A stretch of 64,000 nucleotides of DNA from Loripinus fragilis (Eukaryota > Mollusca > Bivalvia > Lucinida > Lucinidae), in the NCBI GenBank assembly GCA_964019695.1, contig OZ026525.1, positions 72,036,260 to 72,100,259 on the forward strand, given 5' to 3'. This document shows, piece after piece, positions 30,769 through 41,528 of the stretch; the stretch's first letter is position 1; the number at the start of each line of letters is the position of its first letter. A model generated the notes under the pieces. That model saw only the letters and a program-made list of their open reading frames with translations. It searched no databases and was not told the origin of the DNA. The position numbers and the translations under genes are program-made.

Positions 30769-31374
30769 TGGGTCTTCACTGTTTGTGACAGTGCCACAGC
30801 ACACATTTAGGGGACATTGTACAATGTACAAAGGGTTAAGGTGTGCACTTGCTGTAATTACAGTTTATATCTTTATTTATATTCTTTAAACCTTGCATTT
30901 TCTTGTAGCAAAGTTGCAAATTTAGAACAACAGCCTACAAGAGTCAGGTGTGAATATTTTCGATTATAATCGATTATTACCAAACACAATCGATTAGTAG
31001 AATCGAAAGAAATTTTCGATTGATCATCGATTATAATTGATCATCAATACAACACTATTTGATAGGGACTGAATTTGGGACAGAGATATCCCGGATTGAC
31101 AGAATAATTCCAATAATTTACCATCTTCTCAAGCGAAGGTTTCGTTGGTATTTACCTTTTGACAAACCCTTCCTGACCCGAGCCCAGAATCTATTATCAG
31201 CATAGATTAAATGACCAATGAAAACGCCAGGAAGGTTTTTGCAAAAATCCATTCCTGCCAATAAGATTTACATAGCAACTTATCGGCATCTTAGATACAA
31301 CGACTGTTAAGTCTTCATAAGTCCAGATAAGCAGACTTTAATTATAAAAATAATTCTTTTTCTTCTTTCCATCA

Positions 31375-31475
31375 GTTCAAAAATATGCTTTAGCCTAGGT
31401 GCTCATAAGAACCATCTTAATGTGACAGTCCTTTCAAGCACCTAAAACATATGCTCTTAATTGTGAAATAAGAAA
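31375..31475. repeat. MITE family F hairpin, diverged
   Basis: GTGCTCATAAGAACCATCTT faces GACAGTCCTTTCAAGCACC. ACATATG remains on one side. Confidence 0.65.
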
Positions 31476-32442
31476 ATTATATGTAAATCAATAACAAACT
31501 CTATCTCTTACTCAACTGGAAAAATCATTACCTGTGAGGCCAAGGGTTAAGATGGTGAATCGCAACCCTTGGTAGGACAAGATGCCAATTTACCCTTGCC
31601 TTGCGGATTTGGACAAGTATCCTCATTGAAGTTGAAGTTTACTGGCTGAATGGAAGGTATCAAGACAATTCGTCGACAAAAAATTCGTCGACACATTTTT
31701 TGAGACAAGTCGTCGACAGATTTTGAGACAACTCGTCGACACTTTATGAGAAAACTCGTCGACACCTTTATTCTAAGTTAATTGACCAGTAAATGATAAT
31801 TGCTATATTTTATAATAATATCACAAGTAATTTGAAGACTGTAGTTTATCTACAAAAATGACCATTTATTTCATAAAAAATTAATATGAACAAAAAAACA
31901 TTATAATGAAATAAACAAAATAACTCTTAAAATACGCATAGAACGTAAGACATAAAAAAGAAAAAAATATTTAGAATCACTGGCCAATTTATGTTAATTC
32001 ATAGACATTATAATATATATGCTATCTTTAAAAGCGAATACACCTTGACTGAAATAAATGAAGATTTTTTTTTTAATTTATGCATACATATATGCATTGA
32101 ACGCAGAAAAGAAAATAATAATAATTATAGTCTAAGCTTTTTACGCAAGGTCTGCATTTTGGTAAAGAACAAAGTAAATCAAACTTATATATAAATGTAA
32201 AAAAAATCTCCAAATTTAAAGGGAAAAATCCTAAATTTGATATATAATTTTTTGCTAATTATTTTTCCTGATTAAGTGCGCTTGTTTTTTGTACGAGATT
32301 GACAATTAATCAATTAGTGTGGTGTCTCCGGGTTGGTGAGCTTGTGCACGCTCATCAGTTGAGTATGTGAAATGACACACATGACTACCTGGGTGTCAGC
32401 CTTAAATCAGCTTGCCTGTCAGCTTGTGTACTAAGTTTTCTG

Positions 32443-32490
32443 GTGCGTATTTAAACCTGACGAGCAAATGGGTCCTCATCATTCAGTCTT
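32443..32490 (+). promoter_or_regulatory. TATA-like box and initiator in the MULE element
   Basis: GTATTTAAAC at about 32446 lies about 35 bp upstream of a TCATTCAGTCTTG initiator-like word. The remnant ATG follows, consistent with an intact pol II core promoter. Inference from spacing only. Confidence 0.45.
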
Positions 32491-32507
32491 GAATATATGT
32501 TTTCATT

Positions 32508-32615
32508 ATGGATAGTATGTGTATTGTGTGTTCTAGAGAAGTTTGACGGTTACAGCACGCTTTTCAGTGTGATGGTTGTGATAAATGGCAGCATCGAATA
32601 TGTAATACTGACCAG
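32508..32615 (+). pseudogene. remnant zinc-finger exon of a MULE transposase
   Basis: The ATG at 32508 opens MDSMCIVCSREV, then an in-frame TGA, then RLQHAFQCDGCDKWQHRICN. The CxxC ... CxxC ... W-HRxC pattern resembles the N-terminal zinc finger of MULE transposases in molluscs. It ends at a donor-like CAG|TAAG or GACCA|GTAAGT. The rest of the transposase is absent. Confidence 0.65.
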
Positions 32616-33239
32616 TAAGTTTCTTTCATGTATTTTAAAGTTTCTCTTACAATTAATTTCATAGGTTTACATCATCAATTATCTTAGAATAAAGGTGTCG
32701 ATGAGTTGTCTCAAAAAGTGTCGACAAGTTGTCTCAAAATCTGTCGACGAGTTGTCTCAAAAAATGTGTCGACGAATTGTTCTGTCCACGAGTTGTCTTG
32801 TTCCCGAATGGAAAAGCTAGGCTAGGCTTACAGCCTGCCTTAACACTATTTTTTAAAATTGAAGGTTTACACAAGGTTTGGTACCATTACGAAGTGACAT
32901 ACTAGGAGGATTGACTGACCTTGACTTTCTGTTCTTCTGTTTTGGTGATCAAATCGAAAGTGAAAGTGACATTGAAAATTTCCGTGTCGAATTGACAGCT
33001 TTACTTTACTATTTTACACCTATTTTGTGTCGATTTTGTATTTAAACAACTGGGCATGTCTAAAAATAAGCACATGCGTATCACGGGCATGAATAAACAA
33101 GCTTAGGTCATTGATTTTGCGATCAATCAGAATTTCAGGTGTTTCGACACTCAAACAGGAAATTGAGCAATTTTACGAACTTTACCGAGTTGCTAGAATA
33201 GAATAGAATCTAACCGCAATAACGGAATGAGAACAGAAT

Positions 33240-33292
33240 AGAATATATATTCTCTGGTAGGGCGCGGGGTGGTGGGCGGGGTGGGGGGATAA
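33240..33292 (+). other. G-rich tract, quadruplex-capable
   Basis: GGGCGCGGGGTGGTGGGCGG followed by GGTGGGGGG gives at least four G3 runs within about 35 nt. Confidence 0.6.
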
Positions 33293-33433
33293 CTTCAATT
33301 ATATGGGTTGGTACAGACGTGCGTCCGAAAAAGCCCCCTTTTTCATCAGCAGATATATATCAATGGGTTTTGTCAACACCCCCTTTTCAAAATTTAAATA
33401 TATGAATGACACTTTCACTGTGACTGGATTACT

Positions 33434-33574
<141 letters not shown>

Positions 33575-33599
33575 CCTGTACACCTAAACCTCCGAGGAG

Positions 33600-34320
33600 G
33601 ACGTAAGGTGGTGTTCCGGTATATACCAGGAGCTTAAGGGTGTTAGATGGAATAAAAGCATAGAAAAAAGTGGGTGAAATGAATTACTGAGCAACTAAAT
33701 GTCAGGGAAAGCAGACGAACCATCCTGATTATTTTAATGCCATCAGCGACTTTGTTTGTGATTTTTTGAAAACAAATACTATCAAAATTTTCCAATATGC
33801 TAAATGTTAATAAGTATTTGAATTTATTCCTATGTTATTTGCTAATACTGTTACAAGCAAATAGGTACCTGCTTTTAAATTTAAATGACCACCCCAGAGT
33901 TTGGGGTCTTTAAGTAACGTGTATTAGGAGCTTTGTTGGCTCAGAAGCATACATTTCAAAAAGATCAAGGTGTACACATTAGTTTAAATGTTGTATATAT
34001 AACAGTTGGTAGTAAATTTAATCCAATAATCAGGGACTCTCTATACAAAGGGATTTTGTATAGTTAATCCCTGCCGAAAATATATGAAATGCACAATTTT
34101 GGGATGACCCTGGGGATACCAAAAAATGTCAGGGCCTTCAGAATGGGTTTGACCATGCCACATACTAAATGAATTTACTTCTAGGGCATCCTTTCTTGAA
34201 ACCTCTAAAGTCTGACCACTCCAGTAAAAGCTGCCGTACATCTGGCATTAAGTTTTTTTCTGTGCATCTCTTTGGGAAAGTGAATATTAGGGGGTGGAGA
34301 CTCAATTGCTCCTGTGGTTT
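33600..34320. other. non-coding, nothing recognised
   Basis: No supported exon. A 66-codon minus frame at 34241-34041 has no domain I can name. Confidence 0.35.
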
Positions 34321-34324
34321 TAAT

Positions 34325-34566
34325 ATGGGACTCATCGCACGAAAACCTGTCTTCAGGGGTTTGCGAACAACTAGGGAGCAGACTTGCCTGCGCATCCGTG
34401 CAGTCTGATCAGCGCCTTTGTTATTCGCTTATTGCTAAGAATCATATCTAGGCTCGCTATGAGCAAAATTTCAAATTTCTAGCTAGTCGTTGTAGCTGAG
34501 GAGACTGGTTTTTAGCTTGCTTTGTCAGAAACCCAAATGACAGGTTTTCTCGCAACGAGGCCCATA
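34325..34566. repeat. MITE family H, best copy
   Basis: Starts ATATGGGACTCATCGCACGA, interior GGGGTTTGCGAACAACTAGG, GCAGTCTGATCAGCGCC, TAGCTAGTCGTTGTAGCTG, ends TTTTCTCGCAACGAGGCCC. Confidence 0.78.
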
Positions 34567-34569
34567 TTA

Positions 34570-35520
34570 TCCTTGCCACTTGTCAGGTAGGACAGACTGC
34601 CACTGGGGGTAAGGTCTGTTGGTCATCATGCTGTGGTGCAAGTTAACAGGGCATCATCTTTTAATTTATTCACTAACTCAAGTTTGGCAGATAGTGTTGT
34701 GTGTTCCCTATGCATGAACATTAGACCTTGTCAAGCCACTGGTATTCTTCCCCACTGTTACACTTCATCGTGTTAACAAAATCTTTCATCTGGGACAGTT
34801 TGCAGATAAAAGTTTCCTACACACAGATGGAATTGGACACCATTCTGAAAGCCTGTGTGTGTGCGCATATGCATTATACAAACATTGTAGCTCTTCTGTG
34901 GGCTTAATGGGTCTGTAAGCTATTGTTGTGAGTGATTATGTGGCTATACTATACTGGGCATTTCATGGCTGCTCCAACAGGGTGCCGCTTAAGTGGGTGT
35001 TTCTGACCAAATAGTGATGCTCTCCTTCACCAATCATAAGCAATTGAGTCATTATTGTACCTTGGTCTTGCTTTCCTGCAAGAATTTGTGATGATGGTGC
35101 ATCCATGTCCGCTTGTTTGTCACTTTCCCATTGGTATCCTGGGTCAGGTGTGGTACTTGATTGTATCTATTCCAGATCTTTGCACCTTACTTACGTTGGT
35201 TATAAAACTTAATCATGCTCAATTTAACTCAACTGAACAAGAAATTTTATCCTGTTCATAAATGTTTTAAATATTTGCAGAATAATTACATTATCTGAGA
35301 GTTTTAAGGTAAGAAATATCTCTATATTTTCAGCATTTTAGTTTTTATGAGCAATTGTCTGTGAAATTTCACACATTAAGCTGAGTTGAGCATGAAAGTT
35401 TACTAACTTCCAGGCATGTTTGCTATTCTTTGGGAACCAGGCCTCAGTCTGTTGTCATACCCTGTTAAGTGCTTTCCAAACCACACTGAGATGACAGGTG
35501 AATGTCATTATTAAGCTCCT
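34570..35520. other. non-coding with family N fragment
   Basis: GTTTGTCACTTTCCCATTGG and GTGGTACTTGATTGTATC at 35107-35195 match the family N repeats at 11510 and 52230. Nothing else is recognised. Confidence 0.5.
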
Positions 35521-35527
35521 CTCTTTA

Positions 35528-36249
35528 CTCTTAAAGCGCCACCTATAATTTGCAGCAGACAACAATTTCAAATTTTGTCGCTTTTTCAAAAATAACAAAT
35601 AAGGCATGATATATCATGAGAATCGTCTGCTGGCAGACAATTCTCATGAAATATCATACCTTTTTTTTCTTCAAAAATTGGGAAAGATGTCACAAAATTT
35701 GACGTCTGCTAGAGCTGTAACGATATGCCAAAAGCGTATTGCGATATATTGCAATATATATGAGGAACATATTGCGATTTTACCACAATATATTGTTTAT
35801 TATATTTTGTCATTATTCTAGGCACTACTTGTCTTAAAAATACTTAGATTTTTGCTCCATTTATGCAAAATCTAAGGTTTTAAGTTATGAAATAAATTCA
35901 AGCACCTTATCAACAATCATTTATGCTTTGAAAATTAGTGAAAGCATTGAATGGGCAGATGAATAAAGGCAGTACACAGCTAGCAACCAGCAAATTTTAA
36001 ACTTACATTTGCACTTTTTTGAACCACAACTACATTTCTTTTCCAATAATTTTTATTTCTATGAGTTTTTAAGAAAATAAAACCAAATATTTCACTTTCT
36101 TATTGTTCTGTAACCACAATATATTGCGATATGTTTTTCGTACCAATATATTGTACCTTTTCAGACTCGTATTGCAATATACCTGCATATAAGGTTTATC
36201 GTTACAGCTCTAATGTCTGCTGCAGTTGTTATTGGAGCTTTAAGGGTTA
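35528..36249. repeat. MITE family D copy split by a hAT-like MITE
   Basis: Left part: CTTAAAGCGCCACC, GCAGCAGACAACAATTTC and the palindrome GAGAATCGTCTGCTGGC. Right part from 36213: TGTCTGCTGCAGTTG and GAGCTTTAAGGGTTAA. Confidence 0.85.
35710..36212. mobile_element. hAT-like MITE (TAGAGCTGTAACGATA ends)
   Basis: Ends TAGAGCTGTAACGATA and TATCGTTACAGCTCTA are perfect inverted repeats. Flanks ACGTCTGC (35702-35709) and ATGTCTGC (36213-36220) form an 8-bp duplication with one mismatch. Internally ATATTGCGATAT words repeat. No coding capacity. Confidence 0.88.
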
Positions 36250-36427
36250 AACATCGGCAAAAACCAGTGCTAAAGTCATCACAAAAGAGGGCTGTTGGTT
36301 GCTTGACGAGCCATGTGATTGAACGTTTAAAAGGGGATTGGCTTTCCCTTTTCCATTGAAAGAGCTAGGTATCATGCCTTCCTGATCATTGATGATACTG
36401 ATCATTTTGCATGTATTCTAGGCCATC

Positions 36428-36522
36428 AAGTTCAAAAGTCTGCAACCCAGGAAGACCCTTCCCGACATGACAGAAAAAATGTTGACTAGAACATAAAGAA
36501 TCAAAACAAAAACAAACAAATC
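36428..36522 (+). mobile_element. SINE (first family), tail fragment
   Basis: CCAGGAAGACCCTTCCCGAC, GTTGACTAGAACATAAAG and AATCAAAACAAAAACAAAC match the SINE tail. Confidence 0.7.
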
Positions 36523-36651
36523 AAAAGTCTGCATGCATGTCTGAGAAGTTTGACAAAGTCTGGCGTCAAGCTGTTCTTTTATTATACCACAATGCTGGCC
36601 AGGTGGTTAATACTGAAAATTTTCTCTATAATATTGGTATCACCTTGGTCA

Positions 36652-36952
36652 TGTACAGATCCAGAAAGTTTTTTCAGAGGTGGTCCAACTTTGACTACGC
36701 TTTTTTTTGTTGATGATGGGAGATATGAATCAAATACCACTATAAGCGGGCCATCATCGGCCCACCAGTGAAACGCCATTTAAATGATATTTCGCTGGCG
36801 GGTCGATGGTGGCCCAACATTGAATGTTGGCTTGGTAGCTGTGTTGTTTTACAGGGGATCCGGACCAGTATTGCTAAGAAACCCTATATTTTTGTGATTT
36901 TTCAGGGGGGTCTGAACCCCCTGTCTCCCCCCTCTGGATCCGCACATGTTGG
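36652..36952. repeat. MITE with GATCCAGA / TCTGGATC ends
   Basis: Left TGTACAGATCCAGAAAG and right CCCTCTGGATCCGCACATG are inverted. An internal palindrome GCGGGCCATCATCGGCCCAC / GGGTCGATGGTGGCCC lies at about 36748-36815. Confidence 0.65.
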
Positions 36953-37151
36953 TCACTGAAGCCCTTCTGGATTCTCTCATTGACACCATGTGTCCTGTAC
37001 GTGCTGTCTTGGAGTAACAATTTGTCATTTGTGCATTGTTTATATTGACAAAACAGAGGCTTTACAAGATGTCTCATAGACATCGTTCTTGTTGGTGTGG
37101 ACATCCCTAAACTGTGAAAAGAGGGGTCTTTGGATCATGTGTGGCCATTGT

Positions 37152-37354
37152 TTGTTTGTTTGATTTGATTCATTACGTCCCATCAACAATCTTTCAGTTA
37201 TAAAGCGACAGGTCTTCCTGGGTTGAACCAGTACTAAGCTAGGATTAACGTTCTTGCTCAAGGACACAACGCAGACTGTGGTGGCGGTGAGGCTCGAACC
37301 TGCGGCCCCTCGGTCTCGAGTCAAGCACTCTACCACTGAGCCACTGCGCTCCCA
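37152..37354 (-). mobile_element. SINE (first family), full copy with 16-bp TSD
   Basis: Minus-strand head GGGAGCGCAGTGGCTCAGTG, B box CAGGTTCGAGCC and tail AATCAAATCAAACAAAC. The exact 16-mer CATGTGTGGCCATTGT flanks it at 37136-37151 and 37355-37370. Confidence 0.95.
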
Positions 37355-37574
37355 CATGTGTGGCCATTGTGACAGATGTGTACCACATAATACATCTAGT
37401 TACACTATGGTTTGTCCAACTGCACTTTGAGATACTCCACAAGATAATCCACAAGCTTTAACAAGTGGATTATCTCATGTGCAGGTAGACAAACCATGGT
37501 ATAACTATTTCATACCACATGCATTAGAGTAGACCTTGCACATTCATTGATATTTTGTGTAAAAGTTGGTAAGG

Positions 37575-38722
37575 GTGGTATAATTATCCCCACGCTTTTT
37601 TAAAAAAGCGTCGGGGATATTGCAATCGCCTCCGTCTGTCCGTCCGTCTGTCCGTCACGCTATCTCCTCCTAAACCGTTGGACGAAATTGAACCAAATTT
37701 AGTGTGTGAGTTGCTCACATGAATAGGGTGTGCAACGGCACAATTTTTTGCCCCGCCCCCTGGGGCCCTGGGGAGGGGCCGAAAGGTCATACATAATTAA
37801 ATATCATTAAATTTCAATTACAAAGTCAATTTCAAAGATCTTTAAACCAAACTTTGTGTGTCTTCTCACAAATGAAAGATATAAAACATATCAGACGGGA
37901 TTTTCATTCCCTTGCCTGGGTTATGCCCCAGGGGTCGGACTTGGGGGTACTGTGGGGGGTTGAGTGGTCGTAAAAAATTTTTATTTCCAAAATTCAACCA
38001 GATTTGGTGTGTGAGTAGCTTACATCAATGGCACATGCAACGGCACAATTTTTTGGGTCCCCACCCCCTGGGGCCCTGGGGAGGGGCCAAAAGGTCAAAT
38101 ATCATTTAATCTCAATCACAAAGTCAATTTCAAAGATTTTTAAACCAAACTTTGTGTGTCTTCTCACAATTGAAAGATATAAAACATATCAGACGGGATT
38201 TACATTCTGTCGCCTGGGTCATGCCCCAGGGGTGGGACTTGGGGGTACCGTGGGGGGTTGGGGGGTCCAAAAACGTTTTCCCAAATTCAACCAGATTTGG
38301 TGTGTGAGTTACTTACGTGAATGGCACATGCAACTGCACAATTTTTTGGGTCCCCGTCTCCTGGGGCCTTTGGGAGGGGCCAAAAGGTCAAATATCATTA
38401 AATCTCAATTACAAAGTCAATTTCAAAGATTTTTAATCTAAACTTTGTGTGTCTTCTTACAAATGAAAGATATAAAACATATGAGACGGGATTTTCATTC
38501 TGTCCCCTGGGTCATGCATGCCCTAGGGTTTGGGACTTGGGGGTGCTGGGGGGTCAAAAAATTAATTTTATGAACATGGTCATGTGGCATATCAAATTAA
38601 AGGGGATGAGCAGTAGACCAGGATACACTGAAAATTTTTACCCTAGGATCAAACTGGTGACATTGGGATGGGGTCAAAGGATCAAATACCATTAGATATC
38701 TTCGAGAGTGTGGGGATTTGCG
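37575..38722. repeat. element with ~295-bp tandem units and GTGGGGAT ends
   Basis: The left edge ATTATCCCCACGCTTTTTT with GTCCGTCCGTCTGTCCGTC leads into three to four units. Each has GTGTGTGAGT, GGCACAATTTTTTG, CCCTGGGG, AAACTTTGTGTGTCTTCT and AGACGGGATTT. The right edge is GAGTGTGGGGATTTGCG. Open frames such as 38028-38441 come from the repeat. Confidence 0.8.
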
Positions 38723-39690
38723 ATGGTGCGCCATCGAATGTGTTCTAGTTTGCCATGTTTTATGGCCTCTCCTCTGGTATTTACAAGTCACAGGGGTGAT
38801 AAAAGTCAGAAAATAACAATCCTGAAAAGCCATAATATTCAATCCTGAATTTCAAATATTGACTGGACAAGACCTTTAAAACTGATTAAATACAACTAAT
38901 AACAAGTTTGAAGGCATTTACTTGCCAAAATTACTCATTTTTAAGACATTAAGAGGTGTGTGTATTTAGGCAATAAACTTCAAAGTTTTACACTGATAGA
39001 TAAGCTTAAATCCTGAAATCGGGATAAATCCTGAACTTTACCACCCCTGATTAGCAACCACTGTTGTAGATGTCCTCACCAGCAAAGTCCCTGAGAATGA
39101 TTGAACATTGAGGATTGCTTTCTAGTTGTACCAAATCACTGCCAAGTAAGCATTTTAATTGGGGCTGCTATCAACCCGACAGCAAAACCCCATTAAAATG
39201 ACAGTGAGCCAAGATGGCATGTTGGCTGGGGATCAATGGTTGTGCCAGTTTGGTTGGCTCTCTTTCTAATCCTGTATGTTCTGGCCATGTGTGAGCCTTA
39301 TTCCCTGGCCCCTCATGGTGCTCTGAAAGTCATCCAAAACTCCTTAGACCATATAGGTCTGGTTCTCCCTGGGGTAGCAAGGGCATGCCTGAGGATAAAT
39401 AAAAAGTATGCAGGGGGTGGGTATGGGAGGGGTTATCCCCCCTTCCATACGTTAGAAAAAAAATCAAGATATGAACTAAATGGTGGCTTCTCCTGCATAT
39501 TCTGAACCTAAACACCGACTTAATTGCTTCCAAAACAAAAGTGAAAAACAATCAAAATCCTATTGCTTTGGTTCAGGATTATTGCAAAATCGGCATACTT
39601 AGGATGATTGGAACTCACCAGTTGGTATTTAAAGCCCTAATGCGGGTGACGCATGTTTTTATTGCATTTTCGCGATTTAAGACGTTTTTA
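38723..39690. other. non-coding, nothing recognised
   Basis: No exon recognised. GGCACGCCCCTGGG-type words at 39750 and GGGCATGCC at 39380 hint at eroded repeats. Confidence 0.35.
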
Positions 39691-39789
39691 TTTTTTGGAC
39701 ATTCAAAAAAAAAAAGTATGCAGCTGCGTACTTTGGGTATACGCAGGCACGCCCCTGGGTAGGGCAAAAATCATACAATGTGACAGGGT

Positions 39790-39945
39790 ATGCATCCAGA
39801 CAGTAGAAATTGTCAATTCCAGCCAAACCAGCTGGTATATGGGGTCTTCATTGGTGCCCTGACCCTTCTTCCTCTTGACAATCACATAGACAAACTCAGA
39901 CTTATCTTTGATGACCCAGCCATCTGTCTTTTGGACCAGGCCTTT
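39790..39945 (-). CDS. unidentified coding-like fragment
   Basis: On the minus strand a frame reads KGLVQKTDGWVIKDKSEFVY then VIVKRKKGQGTNEDPIYQL. It is rich in balanced charged residues, unlike the low-complexity frames around it. A weak acceptor (AACTAAAG) and a possible donor (CAGCTG|GTTTGG) bracket it. I do not recognise the family. It may be an exon, a processed fragment or chance. Confidence 0.25.
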
Positions 39946-39972
39946 AGTTAAGAGTGTGTACCAAAAAAAAAA

Positions 39973-40108
39973 TCTTATTTCTCAACCAAAACATATGTTG
40001 TGGGTACTAAAACTCATTGAGATGGTTCTTTTGAGCACCCAAAACATATGCTAAAACTGATGGGTACAAAAAATTTTACACTTTTACACTCAAATATTTT
40101 CTTTATCT
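39973..40108. repeat. MITE family F hairpin, short centre
   Basis: AACATATGTTGTGGGTACT and GAGATGGTTCTTTTGAGCAC remain, but one arm lost about 10 bp. The right end has CTGATGGGTAC. Confidence 0.7.
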
Positions 40109-40239
40109 AAACCTATGTGCCCTGCTGATTAAACTGGGACTTTGATTTCTAAAAAAACACTCAAGCAATAAACTGATGGTATAATCTCCACCATCTCTTT
40201 TTCTTGAAATATTTAGGCATTGTCAAAAGATGACTTACA

Positions 40240-40437
40240 TAAACTCTTCATCTGCCAATAACAATTGCAATGAGTTTGGACCCAGATCTGTCCAGACAGA
40301 ATATCGGGTCTGATCTGGATCCAAACTGTTTGACACTCTGGTGGTTTTCCTGAAAGAATTTTTCAAAGAAGTTGATCTTGAAAAAAATCAGCAGACAAGA
40401 AAAAGTATAAAAAAAATCCCAGCATGCAAAGAGTTAA
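40240..40437 (-). repeat. MITE family A copy
   Basis: GGACCCAGATCTGTCCAGAC, GGTCTGATCTGGATCCAAAC, AATCAGCAGACAAG and CAGCATGCAAAGAGTTAA. Confidence 0.75.
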
Positions 40438-40536
40438 AATAATTATGTCATTATCTTCACATTCAATATTCAGGTAGCTACCCTCTTCTGTTTGAAACAT
40501 ATATGCGGTTTGCTGATGCATTGACGTTATTGATGC

Positions 40537-40750
40537 ATAAACCCCTTTTGTACTAATGGAATCTTCCATCCAAAGCGGATACAACAAAGTTTGCAGGATT
40601 CATAAACTATTATTAGAGGCCAATTGTCACAATTTTCAAACTGTATTTTTGTCCCTGGTTTTATCTTAGCAAAAAGTGGAGACTCCGATGAGATGCAATG
40701 TTTTGCAGCATCTCATCTGGGTCTACACTGTCAGGGTACCTGTTTACAGT
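40537..40750 (+). repeat. MITE family K copy
   Basis: ACCCCTTTTGTACTAATGG, TCTTCCATCCAAAGC, and the centre GATGAGATGCAATG / GCAGCATCTCATCTGGGTC. Confidence 0.65.
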
Positions 40751-40817
40751 CAAACATGTGTTATAATAGGTCAAACAGTTTTCTGATCCAGAGCTACAAG
40801 TGAGGTAGCATATTTAA

Positions 40818-41193
40818 TTCTTTGCTTGCATGGTGGGTAATTTTTCATGCATTTGTTGTTGTCTGCTGGCTTTTTTTTTCAAAAATGATTTTTTTTCTTC
40901 AAAAAATTCTTTCAGGAACACTGTCAGAGCGTTAAACCACAGGAGCATGAAGTTAGATCCTTATATCACCTCTATAGCTTCAAAACCAAAAACTCATAAT
41001 GACATTATGAGATTTTTGGTTGTAGGGTTTAGAAGTGATATATAGATTGAACTTCAAACTTCTGTGGTTAAACACAATAAATGGTTTGGATTCAGACTAA
41101 GACCGACATTCTGTCAGTCCTGATTTGGGTCCAAACTATTTGCAATGGTTATCAACAAATGACAGAAGTTTGCCGCTAGCATGGAAAGAGTTA
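40818..41193 (+). repeat. MITE family A copy split by a small palindromic insert
   Basis: The left part starts TAATTCTTTGCTTGCATGG and the right part ends CATGGAAAGAGTTAA. Between them lies the 129-bp insert at 40938-41066. Confidence 0.8.
40938..41066. mobile_element. 129-bp palindromic MITE, 7-bp flanking duplication
   Basis: CACAGGAGCATGAAGTT faces AACTTCAAACTTCTGTG. ATATCACCTCTA mirrors AGAAGTGATAT and CCAAAAACTCATAATG mirrors CATTATGAGATTTTTGG. GTTAAAC lies on both sides (40931-40937, 41067-41073). Confidence 0.85.
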
Positions 41194-41397
41194 AAGTGCC
41201 TTAATAAAAGAACAAATAAATTTGGCTCATACCTTTTGGGCATTTTTTTTGATGTTCAGAAGGTAAATTTGGAATATAAAGGCATCACATAACAGGTTTT
41301 TTCTTCTCTTTATTTGTCTCTAATACATGTATCTTCTAGGTTAAAAATTTAAAAGATCATAGATCCAGATAAGCTCATTTTGAGCTTGAAAATGTGA

Positions 41398-41528
41398 TTT
41401 TTTTTCTAATCCATTAATTTTTACATCTGTTTTGGGTGTTCAAAAGAACCGTCTCAATGAGACAGTTACTTTGAACATCCACAACATATCTTTAAATTGA
41501 ATAAAAAGAAAATTATTTTTTATTTACA
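41398..41528. repeat. MITE family F hairpin
   Basis: GGTGTTCAAAAGAACCGTCTC faces GAGACAGTTACTTTGAACATC. Confidence 0.75.

Larger units (their letters stand above)
30045..30838 (+). repeat. MITE family K copy, nested level 2
   Basis: Left part: TGAATTCTTCCTTCTGG and GACCCTGATGAAATGCCGC. Right part: TATTTCATCTGGGTC, TTCACTGTTTG and AAAGGGTTAA. It is split at about 30218/30768. Confidence 0.75.
29798..31057. mobile_element. hAT-like non-autonomous element, host of a nested stack
   Basis: Left end TAGTGTTGTTTGATTATTG, right end ATCATCAATACAACACTA. An identical 8-bp duplication TTTGATAG flanks it (29790-29797, 31058-31065), which fits hAT. Subterminal ATCGATTATAATCGA words face each other. Other elements fill most of the inside. 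Confidence 0.85.
31656..32805. mobile_element. Mutator-like non-autonomous element with iterated GTCGAC ends
   Basis: An 8-bp duplication GAATGGAA (31648-31655, 32806-32813) flanks ends GGTATCAAGACAATTCGTC and, inverted, GGGAACAAGACAACTCGTGG. The left end has GTCGAC at 31672, 31687, 31712, 31735 and 31758, the right end a mirrored set, with ACAACTCGTCGACA as unit. TSD size and long iterated ends fit MULEs. It keeps a decayed first transposase exon at about 32508 (see next entry). Confidence 0.85.

Noticed and set aside
38028..38441. 137-aa frame with GPxxLGPxGGAKRSNII repeats
   Set aside because: The protein repeat follows the ~295-bp DNA tandem unit; mobile-element artefact.
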